64,000 bases of DNA from Paenibacillus glacialis (GTDB lineage Bacteria; Bacillota; Bacilli; Paenibacillales; Paenibacillaceae): contig NZ_LVJH01000003.1 of NCBI RefSeq assembly GCF_001637205.1, positions 312,916 to 376,915 of the forward strand, written 5' to 3'. Each line of letters starts with the position of its first letter. Position 1 is the first letter of the stretch. The notes beneath the pieces are model-generated. The model ran no database searches, had not been told where the DNA came from, and saw only the letters and a program-made list of their open reading frames with translations. Below, piece after piece: positions 1 to 8,872 of this stretch. Made by a program: the position numbers and the translations under genes.

Positions 1-712
1 CGGAACGACACAATTGCAACAATATTCCGTGGATAATGCGGCTTTGACCGAGCAGAGTAGTACACAGATGGAAATCTTATCTTCAGAAGTAGAAAGTGTA
101 AGACAGATTATCGTTCATACCGTGGAGATCATGGAGCTTCTGAACAAGGAGAATGAACGTGTTAGCTCTATTGTTGGAACCATTAGCGATATTTCTGAAC
201 AGACGAATCTACTTGCACTTAATGCAGCTATTGAAGCAGCTCGTGCTGGTGAGCACGGTCAAGGGTTCGCAGTCGTATCGAATGAAGTTCGTAAGCTTGC
301 GACAAGTTCACGTAATGCTGCGAATGAAATTGATGGGATTCTGTCTGGCATACGCAGTCAAATAAATGCAGTCGATGTTCAGGTTCAACGTGGTCAGACG
401 GCAGTGACAGAGAGCAGTAAGGTGTCGCAGGAGGTTCGACAGCTCATTTCGAGTATTAATGAGAACGCGGATCGAGTGAAGGTGCATTCTAACATTGTCG
501 GTAATTCTGCGAACCGCCTTCATGAACGACAGTTGGGCATATCAGATGATATAACTAATATTGCCGCTACGACGCAGCAGAACATGGCAGCTGTGGAAGA
601 AGTGTATGGAAGCATGGAAACACAGGATCACAAAATAGGTACTATCGTGGAAGATTACATTAAGTTGGATCAATTGATATCAGAATTGAAACAACTGGTC
701 TCCACGCATTAA
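1..712 (+). CDS. Methyl-accepting chemotaxis protein, C-terminal part (5' end outside window)
   Basis: The reading frame is already open at the first bases, so only the last ~237 residues of a chemoreceptor are present. The cytoplasmic hairpin tip that binds CheA/CheW is seen as [19 protein letters not shown] followed by [15 protein letters not shown], the most conserved stretch of the MCP signalling domain. The rest is heptad-rich coiled coil ending in LKQLVSTH. The missing upstream part should hold membrane segments and a ligand-binding domain, so the stimulus cannot be inferred. A strong hairpin terminator follows. Identification of the family is secure; the ligand is unknown. Confidence 0.95.
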   Translation, partial: GTTQLQQYSVDNAALTEQSSTQMEILSSEVESVRQIIVHTVEIMELLNKENERVSSIVGTISDISEQTNLLALNAAIEAARAGEHGQGFAVVSNEVRKLATSSRNAANEIDGILSGIRSQINAVDVQVQRGQTAVTESSKVSQEVRQLISSINENADRVKVHSNIVGNSANRLHERQLGISDDITNIAATTQQNMAAVEEVYGSMETQDHKIGTIVEDYIKLDQLISELKQLVSTH

Positions 713-730
713 CATAGTCATAAGAATATG

Positions 731-775
731 AAAGAGCCCTACTAGACCATTGATTCGTCTAGCAGGGCTCTTTGT
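731..775. terminator. Bidirectional intrinsic terminator between MCP and uppP
   Basis: A long stem pairs AAAGAGCCCTACTAGAC with GTCTAGCAGGGCTCTTT around a short loop. It lies between two convergent genes, with T-rich sequence on the + strand side and A-rich sequence on the other, so it can serve both. Confidence 0.85.
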
Positions 776-790
776 TATGCTATTAATAGT

Positions 791-1606
791 TTATAACATG
801 AATATCAATATGAATGCACTTAAGAGAAAGCAATACCACGAGAAGTACTTCAATTGACCACGCTCCATAATGCCCATGAACCATTTCATAGAGAAGTAGG
901 AAGTAACAAGTGAGCATATGAAGGCTAGTGTGTAGGGAAGAGCTAATGTGCCTATTAGAGGGTCATGGATAAGGTTAGATCCTTCAAGAATCATACTGCC
1001 GACACTTATAGGGATATATAGAAAGAATGAGAATTTGAGAGCAGTTGATTGCTTGAGTCCGAGTCCCATACCCGCTACAATCGTAGCTCCAGATCGACTG
1101 ATTCCAGGAATCAAGGCAACGGTCTGCGCAAGTCCAATGATGATAGCATCTTTCAATTTGAGTCCTGCTTCATTCTTACGCCCGCGTAGATTACGTATCA
1201 ACCATAGCGCAATACCAGTAATAAAGAGTGAAATAGCGATGGTCAGCATTCCTTTAAAGACATTAGAGATGAGATCATTGAACAGAAATCCGACCAGCCC
1301 TGCAGGGATGGTTGCAATAATGAGATAAAGGATGAAGTGGAAATCTTTTTTGTATTGTTCTTCTTTTTTGATTAGGAATAAATATCCGTGTTTAATTAAC
1401 TGTATTAAATCTTTCTTGTATATAAGTAGAATGGCTAACAGTGAAGCGAAATTGACGAGCACCTCAAACCCTAACCCTTCAATTTCTAATCCGAAAAGAT
1501 TTTGCACAATGATAACATGAGCACTGGAGGATACAGGAATAGGTTCAGTAATACCTTGTACTAAGCCTAAGAAGGCATATTTCAGCAAATTTATGAAATC
1601 ATTCAT
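791..1606 (-). CDS. uppP: Undecaprenyl-diphosphatase UppP (BacA family)
   Basis: Integral membrane phosphatase that converts undecaprenyl pyrophosphate to the monophosphate, recycling the lipid carrier for peptidoglycan and conferring bacitracin tolerance. The two BacA signatures are visible: QGITEPIPVSSSAH near the N-terminus (the [E/Q]xxxE motif) and PGISRSGATI (the PGxSRSxxT motif). Eight or so hydrophobic segments fit the 271-residue length, normal for the family. The ATG at 1604-1606 was chosen because GAGGTG lies about 9 bases upstream; a longer frame that runs further upstream has no ribosome binding site and no family similarity. It lies 17 bp after the DUF1836 gene, probably co-transcribed. 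Confidence 0.95.
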   Translation of the reverse strand: MNDFINLLKYAFLGLVQGITEPIPVSSSAHVIIVQNLFGLEIEGLGFEVLVNFASLLAILLIYKKDLIQLIKHGYLFLIKKEEQYKKDFHFILYLIIATIPAGLVGFLFNDLISNVFKGMLTIAISLFITGIALWLIRNLRGRKNEAGLKLKDAIIIGLAQTVALIPGISRSGATIVAGMGLGLKQSTALKFSFFLYIPISVGSMILEGSNLIHDPLIGTLALPYTLAFICSLVTSYFSMKWFMGIMERGQLKYFSWYCFLLSAFILIFML

Positions 1607-1623
1607 AGTTGTATAACACCTCG

Positions 1624-2355
1624 TTATTGAAGATTGTGAAGAAATAGCATGCCGTGGACATAACGGCGTGAGAGAGACTGGAAGCAGGATGTGTGAACAG
1701 ATGTTAAGGCTACATGGATGGCGGTTTGTAACGTTTCTTTGTGTTCGGCTGAGAGATCTGTTGTGTGCGCGACATGCTCTTTGGCTGCCACAGTAATCAT
1801 CTGATCCCATTTATGGACGAAGTCTGAGCGTGCATCTATGCAATTGCGGTAACGTTCATCAAGTTCCTCAAATAATTTAGCATAGGAGGAATAGAAATCA
1901 AGGGGTTGAATCAGTTCAAATACAATGTGACAGAACTTACGGATCGTGTCGTAATCCAATGTTGATCTAAGATCTTCAATGATGAAGAATAGAGCAACTT
2001 GTTGTAACGAATACTTCTTACCTTCTTCAGCATGACCAATGAAATCTTTGAAATCTCGTTTAACCCAATTTTGAATAGAAGTAATGGAGAAATGAGTGTA
2101 TTCAATTTGCGATCCTAAGGACACAATATCATGAAGAGAAAAAGAGGGATGAGCATCTGACTTAATCATTTTCTCTATAATGGATGGAAATGAAGTTGAG
2201 ATGAAGGCAGACATGGATGTACCTTGTGCCAATTCTCGTTCGTGGTTTTCTCTCCAGATGTCTTGTATGACGGTTCGTGGGGAGCTTGTTGCATCAACTT
2301 GTAGAGAAAGTAACAAGCAAGACATAGCTTTACGAGTAAATGTTAGAGTTTCCAT
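1624..2355 (-). CDS. DUF1836 domain-containing protein
   Basis: A 243-residue soluble protein. The middle part contains the DUF1836 signature: a MerR-like helix-turn-helix section (YTHFSITSIQNWVKRDFKDF), then GKKYSLQQVALFFIIEDLR and LDYDTIRKF. Members are presumed DNA-binding regulators, but none is well characterised to my knowledge. The C-terminal ~80 residues are helical and not recognised. It sits directly upstream of uppP on the same strand, so it may be part of the same transcript; a role in bacitracin or envelope stress is only a guess from position. Confidence 0.8.
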   Translation of the reverse strand: METLTFTRKAMSCLLLSLQVDATSSPRTVIQDIWRENHERELAQGTSMSAFISTSFPSIIEKMIKSDAHPSFSLHDIVSLGSQIEYTHFSITSIQNWVKRDFKDFIGHAEEGKKYSLQQVALFFIIEDLRSTLDYDTIRKFCHIVFELIQPLDFYSSYAKLFEELDERYRNCIDARSDFVHKWDQMITVAAKEHVAHTTDLSAEHKETLQTAIHVALTSVHTSCFQSLSRRYVHGMLFLHNLQ

Positions 2356-2596
2356 AGCGACACCTTTCTATAATGAATAGTTCATCCGAACTTATCATAA
2401 AATGATTATGCGGTTGTGTCAAAACGATATACTGAAAGAGATTGTCCTCTGGTGTTTCGTTAATGAGCGGAAATAGTCGAATTTCACCTTGTATTCGCTT
2501 TATAGCCGTTTGATAACCTAGAGTGGGACATTATATAATTAGTTCATAAGAACTGTTTGATTGAACGGTTCAACAATCACGAAGAAGGAGCTTGAT

Positions 2597-3907
2597 ATGG
2601 TACTGAATTTATTTTTGGTGGCTGTACTGATTATACTTACCGCGTTTTTCGTTGCTACGGAGTTTGCGATCATTAAAATTCGTCCTAGTAGAGTAAATCA
2701 AATGGTTATGGAAGGTAAGAAGAACGCGCTGGCAGTTCAGAAGGTTACAAGTAATTTGGATGGATATTTATCAGCCTGTCAGCTTGGTATTACAATTACT
2801 GCTCTGGGACTGGGTTGGTTGGGTGAACCTACAGTAGAGAAGATATTATTCCCATTGTTCGAACAACTTGGCATTGGCCAAAGCACAGGACATATTCTTG
2901 CCTTTATTATTGCGTTCGTGTCGATAACGTTCCTTCATGTCGTGTTAGGTGAACTAGCTCCAAAGACGCTCGCGATTCAAAAGGCAGAACAAATCGCAGT
3001 TCTTACTGCTCCTATTATTATTGTTTTTAATAAAGTTATGTATCCCTTCATATGGTTATTAAATGGTTCAGCGAATGCTTTCGTAAGAATGTTCGGTATT
3101 ATGCCAGCAAGCGAGCATGACGAGGCTCATTCAGAGGAAGAGATTCAAATCATTTTATCTGAGAGCTATGAGAGCGGGAAAATCAACAAAACAGAATATG
3201 GATATGTGAGTCGGATCTTTGCATTTGATGATTTATTAGCAAGAGAGATCATGGTCCCTCGTACAGATATGGTGTGTTTAGATGTAAATCAAACACTTGA
3301 AGAGAATATAGCTATTGTAAAATCAGAACAATACACTCGCTTTTTGGTTACCAAGGGGAGTAAAGATAATATCATTGGTTTCGTAAATACAAAAAAGTTT
3401 TTCTTGAAATACGATAGTAGCAATCCTGATTTTGATTTTAATACGTTGATTCAACCTGTTATGACCGTGCCGGAAAGTTTACCTGTTAAATCACTCTTGT
3501 TGAAGATGCAGGATCAACATGTACACATTGCTCTTTTGTTAGATGAGTATGGTGGGACATCAGGATTAGTTACGATCGAAGATATATTGGAGGAAATTGT
3601 CGGTGAGATCCGTGATGAATTTGATATAGATGAGAAGAAGCCTATCGAAAAAATAGAGGATCATCGTTACCTAGTTGAAGGTAACACTTCTATTGATGAT
3701 ATTAACTTGCAGCTCGGAGTGAATATTGAACATGAAGATGTTGATTCCATTGGGGGTTGGTTGTATAGTCGACAACCGGAACTTCCCAAAGGTATTGCTT
3801 GGCAATCTAACGAACTGACGTTCATTATTCGAGAAAAAGATAAAAATCGTATTCGTAAAATTGAGATTATTCGTGAGAATGTCGAAAAAGAAGAAAGCGA
3901 ACTATAA
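2597..3907 (+). CDS. CNNM/CBS-domain transporter-like protein (hemolysin C/CorC family)
   Basis: A 436-residue membrane protein with the layout DUF21/CNNM transmembrane domain (residues ~1-190), paired CBS domains (~205-330; IMVPRTDM opens the first, EYGGTSGLVTIEDILEEIVGEI marks the second) and a CorC/HlyC C-terminal domain (~345-430). Proteins of this kind are linked to magnesium export or ion homeostasis; the historical hemolysin label is not functional evidence. The start at ATG 2597 is favoured over an ATG 36 bases upstream because AGAAGGAG sits just before it. It is monocistronic between its own terminator and an unrelated divergent neighbour. Confidence 0.92.
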   Translation: MVLNLFLVAVLIILTAFFVATEFAIIKIRPSRVNQMVMEGKKNALAVQKVTSNLDGYLSACQLGITITALGLGWLGEPTVEKILFPLFEQLGIGQSTGHILAFIIAFVSITFLHVVLGELAPKTLAIQKAEQIAVLTAPIIIVFNKVMYPFIWLLNGSANAFVRMFGIMPASEHDEAHSEEEIQIILSESYESGKINKTEYGYVSRIFAFDDLLAREIMVPRTDMVCLDVNQTLEENIAIVKSEQYTRFLVTKGSKDNIIGFVNTKKFFLKYDSSNPDFDFNTLIQPVMTVPESLPVKSLLLKMQDQHVHIALLLDEYGGTSGLVTIEDILEEIVGEIRDEFDIDEKKPIEKIEDHRYLVEGNTSIDDINLQLGVNIEHEDVDSIGGWLYSRQPELPKGIAWQSNELTFIIREKDKNRIRKIEIIRENVEKEESEL

Positions 3908-3911
3908 GGAA

Positions 3912-3940
3912 ATGGGGAGCTATTTAGGCTCCTCATTTTG
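3912..3940 (+). terminator. Intrinsic terminator of the CNNM gene
   Basis: The stem ATGGGGAGC pairs with GCTCCTCAT (one G-T pair) across a 7-base loop, followed by a T-rich run, just 5 bases after the stop codon. Confidence 0.75.
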
Positions 3941-4011
3941 GCTACGATACCAGATGTGTTCGGACCTCATTTAGAAGGCAATGTTGTTTTGCGTAAGATT
4001 TTGAGATAGCG

Positions 4012-4058
4012 TAGAGCCCTATGGATCAGTGAGTTGATCTGGAGGGTTCTTTTTTTTG
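4012..4058 (+). terminator. Second terminator-like hairpin in the intergenic region
   Basis: AGAGCCCTATGGATCA pairs with TGATCTGGAGGGTTCT (small internal loop) and is followed by eight or more T. It lies ~105 bp after the CNNM stop and ~95 bp before the next gene. It may be a backup terminator or a leader element of the downstream membrane protein gene. Confidence 0.7.
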
Positions 4059-4154
4059 CAAATTATAACACTATAAGTATCCAAATGAATTCTTAATTGG
4101 TATTATAAGGGTGTGTTAGGTGTGCGCAAAAAAAAGCTATGAGGGGATTATAAT

Positions 4155-4700
4155 ATGAATTGGATCATATACATGATTATAGGATGTGAAATTGCCTTTT
4201 GGGTATTCATCTTACTCGGTTTAACATGTAGATATATTTTGAAGTTGGAGAAGTTAGGAATTCTATTATTAGTATGCACACCGGTTACTGATCTTATCTT
4301 ATTAATTGTGACAGGCGTTGATTTATATAATGGTACGATAGCGACTACGGCTCATGCGCTTGCAGCTGTATACATTGGTGTGTCTATTGGATTTGGTAAA
4401 AGCATGATTGCGTGGGTAGATATACGGTTTAAATATTACGTCACGAAACAAGGTGTAGCGCCTAATAAATTAACAGGAATGGAACATGCAAAGCACTATT
4501 CAAAAGGATTTGTGAGGCACATGGTAGCCTATGTCATAGGATGTGGTCTTATTATGGGCATGGTTTATATTATTAATGATCCAGCTCGCACAGAGGCACT
4601 AAGTAATATGATGAAGACTTGGAGTATCATCCTAGGTGTGGATCTGATGATTACAGCTAGTTATTTCATTTCGCCTCGTAAGGAGAAACGCAAACGTTAG
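4155..4700 (+). CDS. Small integral membrane protein, unknown function
   Basis: A 181-residue protein with about five hydrophobic segments: two near the N-terminus (WIIYMIIGCEIAFWVFILL and GILLLVCTPVTDLILLIV), one around residues 70-85, and two near residues 125-145 and 155-175. The tail SPRKEKRKR is positive-inside-like and should be cytoplasmic. GAGGGG lies 8 bases before the ATG. I do not recognise a characterised family. It is flanked by terminators on both sides and so is transcribed alone. Confidence 0.8.
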   Translation: MNWIIYMIIGCEIAFWVFILLGLTCRYILKLEKLGILLLVCTPVTDLILLIVTGVDLYNGTIATTAHALAAVYIGVSIGFGKSMIAWVDIRFKYYVTKQGVAPNKLTGMEHAKHYSKGFVRHMVAYVIGCGLIMGMVYIINDPARTEALSNMMKTWSIILGVDLMITASYFISPRKEKRKR

Positions 4701-4724
4701 GTATTTCTCTATAAATGTATAGTA

Positions 4725-4768
4725 AATACGCTACTTAGCCGAATATAAGCTAGGTAGCGTATTTTTGT
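4725..4768. terminator. Bidirectional terminator
   Basis: AATACGCTACTTAGC pairs with GCTAGGTAGCGTATT around a short loop with T-rich sequence after it. It separates the membrane protein gene from the convergent DedA gene. Confidence 0.8.
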
Positions 4769-4815
4769 TTGAGCGTGACATCATGAATGCGATAGAGTCT
4801 ATGTGTGATATAAGA

Positions 4816-5427
4816 CTACGCCTTTTTTCTACTTCTTCGAATCCAAAAATACAATGCAGTAACGATAGCAACGGCGATGATTGCATAAGCGACATTGGAA
4901 TACACATCCATATACTCGACGACTTTCTCCCAATTGTCTCCAACAGCGGCACCCACCAATACAAGAGCGATATTCCATATTACACTGCCGGCTATTGTGA
5001 AGAGTAGAAATAGCCCGAATTTCATTTTAGCCATGCCTGCTGGGATTGAAATAAGACTGCGAATTAAAGGAATCATCCGGCAAAAGAACACCGTCCAATA
5101 TCCGTAGCGCTCGAACCAGGCATCTGCTTTGTGGATGTCTTCTTTCTTTACACGGAGGTATCGTCCAAAGCGGTCGATGATAGCTTCTAATCTATCTACA
5201 TTAAGTAGATAACCAATACCATATAGAATAATGGCACCAACCGTAGATCCGAGTGTTGCTACCGCAATGACGCCAGTAACCGTCAAATCAGAATGGGTTG
5301 TCATAAACCCCCCGAAGGTAAGAATGACTTCAGATGGAATCGGAGGGAATATGTTTTCTAACGCGATAAGTAGAAATATCCCCCAATATCCGTATTGTTC
5401 CATGAAACTCGTAATCCAATTTTCCAT
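4816..5427 (-). CDS. DedA family membrane protein
   Basis: A 203-residue DedA/SNARE-associated-fold membrane protein. Family features visible are the N-terminal re-entrant part with ENIFPPIPSEVILTFGG, the central GRYLRVKKEDIHKADAWFERYG segment, and RMIPLIRSLISIPAGMAKM, which carries the conserved arginines of DedA proteins. Bacterial DedA proteins contribute to membrane homeostasis, and recent work on the family links them to lipid-carrier flipping; which role applies here cannot be read from the sequence. GGAGG lies about 9 bases before the ATG. The C-terminal RRSRKKA tail should be cytosolic. Confidence 0.92.
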   Translation of the reverse strand: MENWITSFMEQYGYWGIFLLIALENIFPPIPSEVILTFGGFMTTHSDLTVTGVIAVATLGSTVGAIILYGIGYLLNVDRLEAIIDRFGRYLRVKKEDIHKADAWFERYGYWTVFFCRMIPLIRSLISIPAGMAKMKFGLFLLFTIAGSVIWNIALVLVGAAVGDNWEKVVEYMDVYSNVAYAIIAVAIVTALYFWIRRSRKKA

Positions 5428-5617
5428 GTGGAAGATCCTCCAAGTAATTGATAGCTAGTTTTCAATAGTATAACTGAAATATTCATAATCTGAAAATTTG
5501 GGTGTAATCATAAGGGAGTGAATTGCTTTTATTCCGGTCCTATGACATAATGAAACGTTAGCTCATGTTTAAATATTGGGCTTTTTTGCAATAAACTTCA
5601 TGGAGGTAAACAATATA

Positions 5618-7564
5618 GTGGAGCGTTATCCTTTTGAGCATGATCCTACCAAGTCTTTTATTTCGCAAGTTGGCGATTGGGTGGCAGATGTATTCTATGA
5701 ACTATTACCAGAAGCGGGCTTCGAAGTTCGCGATGAACAAATATATATGGCGTTCCAATTGGAACGTGCTTTTGCAGATAAGAAGGCGATCTTTGCAGAG
5801 GCAGGAGTTGGGACCGGGAAGACGTTGGTGTATTTGTTATACGCCATTTGTTATGCGAGATATACTCGGAAACCAGCTATTATCGCTTGTGCGGATGAGT
5901 CACTGATTGAGCAATTGGTAAAGCCAGAAGGGGATATTGCCAAGTTGGCTCAGCACCTGAGCTTAGCCATTGACGCACGTTTGGGGAAATCTCCAGATCA
6001 ATATGTATGTCTAGTGAAGTTAGACGAAGCTAGATTTAAGGACGAGCAAGGGGCACAATGGGAGGATTTGTACGAGAACCTACCTGAATTTGTTCATAGC
6101 CCTCGGCCTATGCAGACGTTCTATGCATACGGTGATCGTAAGAACTATCCACATCTAAATGATGAACAATGGCACAAGATTAACTGGGATTCCTTTCAGG
6201 ATTGCTTCACGTGTGACAGACGACATCGTTGTGGACAGACACTATCCAGAGAATATTATCGTCATTCGTCGGACTTAGTGATATGCTCACACGATTACTA
6301 TATGGAACATGTATGGACGTTCGAGGGGAGAAAACGTGAGGGACAACTTCCGCTCTTACCTGATCATTGTGCGGTCGTATTTGATGAAGGACATTTGTTA
6401 GAGTCAGCCGCGATGAAAGCACTTGGATACAAAATGAAGCATGTCATATTTGAAGAGTTGATTTTACGCTTGCTACAGGGAGAAGTGCGTGAAGCACTTG
6501 CTGTGCTTATTGATGAGGCGATTGATCAATCTGAAATCATGTTTCATTTATTGGAAAAGAATAGTGAGAGCATCCTGGGTTCAGATCGGAAGCAGATTCA
6601 TTTGAATGATACATTACTACAGGCGGTCCACCGTTTCCGAAGTATTCTGACGGCTATCGAGGAAGAGCTTGTATTTGAAAGTGAGCTATACACGTTAGAT
6701 GACTATCAACTACGGATTGTGGAAGAACATATTGAGATGATGCAGAAGGCACTAAGCCTCTTTGAGAAATCTGAGGCTTTGATATGTTGGGTGACGGATA
6801 GTGAAGATGGACTAACGTTGTCGATCATGCCAAGGGCTGTTAAGGAAGTATTGCAAGAACGCGTATTCAATACGAATATGCCGATTGTGTTCTCTTCTGC
6901 AACGCTCTCTGTTGATGGATCGTTTCATTATGTTGCAGATAGTCTAGGACTGGACAATTATTTGTCCTTCTCGGTGAATTCGCCGTATGATTATCCGAAT
7001 CAGATGCAAGCTTTTGCACCGAAATTAGCTCACGGGACTTTTGCTGAGAAGTTGGAGATTGCAGGCCAACTGCTGGAACGCACGAATGGAAGGGCTCTAA
7101 TCCTATTCCGTACGCATGAAGAGTTACAACAGTTCAAACAGCAGATTACGCTAGATCCAAGGTGCGCGGACATGCCATTTTATTATGAAGGCGATCAGGA
7201 GATTAGTTATCTCATTTCAGCATTTCAAAGGAATGAAGCAAGCGTTCTATGTGCGGTAAGTCTATGGGAGGGACTGGATGTACCTGGCCCATCATTATCG
7301 AACGTGATCATATGGTCGCTCCCATTTCCTCCAAACGATCCTGTATTTATGGCGAAGCGTAATGCATCGGTTGCTCCTTTTGAAGAGGTAGATCTACCAC
7401 ATATGCTATTACGTCTAAGACAAGGTATGGGTCGTCTGATTCGATCTCGTGGAGACCAAGGGATTATTGCTATTCTTTGCGAAGAATTACAGCAGAAGGC
7501 TTCCGTACGAGAGCATGTTCTGTCTGTGATGCCGGAAGGTGTTACGCTACAAGAGACGTTATAG
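5618..7564 (+). CDS. DinG/YpvA-like ATP-dependent DNA helicase (XPD/Rad3 family)
   Basis: A 648-residue superfamily 2 helicase. The Walker A motif is AEAGVGTGKTLVYLL (residues ~62-76), the DEAH-type box reads FDEGHLLESAA, and the cysteine-rich section between them (CFTCDRRHRC plus a Cys in VICSHDYY) matches the 4Fe-4S cluster region of XPD-type enzymes. Motif VI is QGMGRLIRSRGDQG. There is no N-terminal exonuclease domain, so it resembles B. subtilis YpvA rather than the longer Gram-positive DinG. The GTG at 5618 was chosen because GGAGG lies 11 bases before it; an in-frame ATG at 5600 has no ribosome binding site. Likely role: unwinding of DNA in repair or of R-loops. Confidence 0.9.
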   Translation: MERYPFEHDPTKSFISQVGDWVADVFYELLPEAGFEVRDEQIYMAFQLERAFADKKAIFAEAGVGTGKTLVYLLYAICYARYTRKPAIIACADESLIEQLVKPEGDIAKLAQHLSLAIDARLGKSPDQYVCLVKLDEARFKDEQGAQWEDLYENLPEFVHSPRPMQTFYAYGDRKNYPHLNDEQWHKINWDSFQDCFTCDRRHRCGQTLSREYYRHSSDLVICSHDYYMEHVWTFEGRKREGQLPLLPDHCAVVFDEGHLLESAAMKALGYKMKHVIFEELILRLLQGEVREALAVLIDEAIDQSEIMFHLLEKNSESILGSDRKQIHLNDTLLQAVHRFRSILTAIEEELVFESELYTLDDYQLRIVEEHIEMMQKALSLFEKSEALICWVTDSEDGLTLSIMPRAVKEVLQERVFNTNMPIVFSSATLSVDGSFHYVADSLGLDNYLSFSVNSPYDYPNQMQAFAPKLAHGTFAEKLEIAGQLLERTNGRALILFRTHEELQQFKQQITLDPRCADMPFYYEGDQEISYLISAFQRNEASVLCAVSLWEGLDVPGPSLSNVIIWSLPFPPNDPVFMAKRNASVAPFEEVDLPHMLLRLRQGMGRLIRSRGDQGIIAILCEELQQKASVREHVLSVMPEGVTLQETL

Positions 7565-7606
7565 ATAAATTATAAAGTATGATCATAGCAGTAGACTTAC
7601 AGTAAA

Positions 7607-7648
7607 AGACCTTAATTCATCAGAAATGATGGATTAAGGTCTCTTTTT
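7607..7648 (+). terminator. Intrinsic terminator of the helicase gene
   Basis: AGACCTTAATTCATC pairs with GATGGATTAAGGTCT around a GAAA-containing loop, followed by CTTTTTG. Confidence 0.85.
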
Positions 7649-7702
7649 GCATATGTAGGTCGTAGATCGTTAAGGATTCGAAGTAGAAGGAATAAGCTAA
7701 TA

Positions 7703-8026
7703 TTAATAATCTGAAGAAGCAGCGAAAATAAAAATGACAACGAGAAAGGCAATAAGAAGGGCATAAATTACAGTGCCGACAATGCCGCATACAAGACCGG
7801 CTATGGCCAGACCGCGTCCTTCCTCATTTTTATATTTAAGCTCTTTGAGAGAGATACTTGCTAAGATCATAGCAATGATTCCGAAAAGAAGACCGATGTA
7901 CGGAGTAGCAACAGATAATATGCCAAGTACGAGTGCAGCGATGGATTTTCCGTTCGTTTTTGCAGGTGGCATAGGTGGTGGATAGTTATTATAGGGTGCA
8001 TTTAAATCGTTGGAATATTGATTCAT
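7703..8026 (-). CDS. DUF4190 membrane protein
   Basis: A 107-residue protein with a proline-rich cytosolic or exposed N-terminus (YPPPMPPAK) and two hydrophobic helices. The core SIAALVLGILSVA...GIIAMILASISLKEL and GRGLAIAGLVCGIVG are the glycine-rich DUF4190 signature. Function is unknown in the family. GAGGAGG precedes the ATG at good spacing. It is not clearly linked to its neighbours. Confidence 0.85.
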   Translation of the reverse strand: MNQYSNDLNAPYNNYPPPMPPAKTNGKSIAALVLGILSVATPYIGLLFGIIAMILASISLKELKYKNEEGRGLAIAGLVCGIVGTVIYALLIAFLVVIFIFAASSDY

Positions 8027-8161
8027 AGGGTGAATCCTCCTCTTGTGGTGTTATGACAGCTATAAGTATATCTAAATATCCCTATAATTACCACGAATTA
8101 CTTATGGAGTTGGGTTTTCCTTTGGAAGTCCATTATGGGGCTGTAATCGTACCTAGAATAG

Positions 8162-8692
8162 TCAAGCCTTACTCTGTGTATCTTTAATAGCGAAGAAGAA
8201 GGGGCGATCTATTGTCATGTCAACGGGGGCAATAGCCACCTCTTCTTGTGAATATTCACTTAAATAATGTAAAATCACGACATGCTTCAACTTGTATGGC
8301 AGGTGTTCAACACTCGATAGCAACGAATGATTAGATAATTTATCAACGACGTGATGTGAGAAATCATAGGTCATAGTTTGTTCATATTCTTCAGCTTTTT
8401 TTGTTATCCTGAGATGCGTCCATCTCTTTCTACGATAAGCAAGAATCTGTCGCATCACGAGACCCATTAACCAAGGGGGAAAGGGTCTGTTTATGTCGAA
8501 TTGTGGAAGAGACCTGTGCACTTGAATGTAAATCTCTTGAACGACATCGTCTACATCAGATGGATCTCCAATGAGGAAATGAACGGTTTTGTAAACATCC
8601 TGAATGGTTATTTCGTACAACTCACTGTAGGCTTCACGGCTGCCGGCTAGCGTGAGTGCAATGAGCTTAGTATATTGTTGTGGATTGTTCAT
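8162..8692 (-). CDS. ECF-type RNA polymerase sigma factor with eroded region 4
   Basis: Residues ~10-95 are a clear sigma region 2 (DVDDVVQEIYIQVHRSLPQF, WLMGLVMRQILAYRRKR), which binds core polymerase and the -10 element. Region 4 begins normally (LPYKLKHVVILHYLSEYSQEEVA), but the DNA-recognition helix that should follow is replaced by a shorter, poorly matching stretch IAPVDMTIDRPFFFAIK. A few canonical positions (PV, T-I, R, FFA-I-K) can still be aligned with a usual motif such as IPVGTVKSR..FALK, which suggests local deletion and drift instead of a fusion. It may be non-functional for -35 recognition. No anti-sigma gene is adjacent. Confidence 0.75.
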   Translation of the reverse strand: MNNPQQYTKLIALTLAGSREAYSELYEITIQDVYKTVHFLIGDPSDVDDVVQEIYIQVHRSLPQFDINRPFPPWLMGLVMRQILAYRRKRWTHLRITKKAEEYEQTMTYDFSHHVVDKLSNHSLLSSVEHLPYKLKHVVILHYLSEYSQEEVAIAPVDMTIDRPFFFAIKDTQSKA

Positions 8693-8820
8693 CCGCCATT
8701 CCCCCTTTGGTCTTACACTATATATTGGTGAGGTTGAAAGATTTCGTTCGAATTATTTATGAAGGAGTAAGCGTGAATGAGTTGTTTGAGGGAGATTTCT
8801 CATTGAATTAAAAAAAATAT

Positions 8821-8864
8821 AAAGGGCGTCTCTCAGTCATATATGGCTAAGAGACGCCCTTTGC
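8821..8864 (-). terminator. Intrinsic terminator of the MFS gene
   Basis: A near-perfect stem AAAGGGCGTCTCT / AGAGACGCCCTTT, followed on the minus strand by a T-rich run (seen as a run of A before 8821). Confidence 0.85.
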
Positions 8865-8872
8865 TTTGGGTA

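Noticed and set aside
1607..1810. 68-residue N-terminal extension of UppP
   Set aside because: The extension is Cys/Arg/Ser-rich, overlaps the preceding gene in another frame and lies upstream of a good GAGGTG site; UppP proteins normally begin at the ATG chosen.
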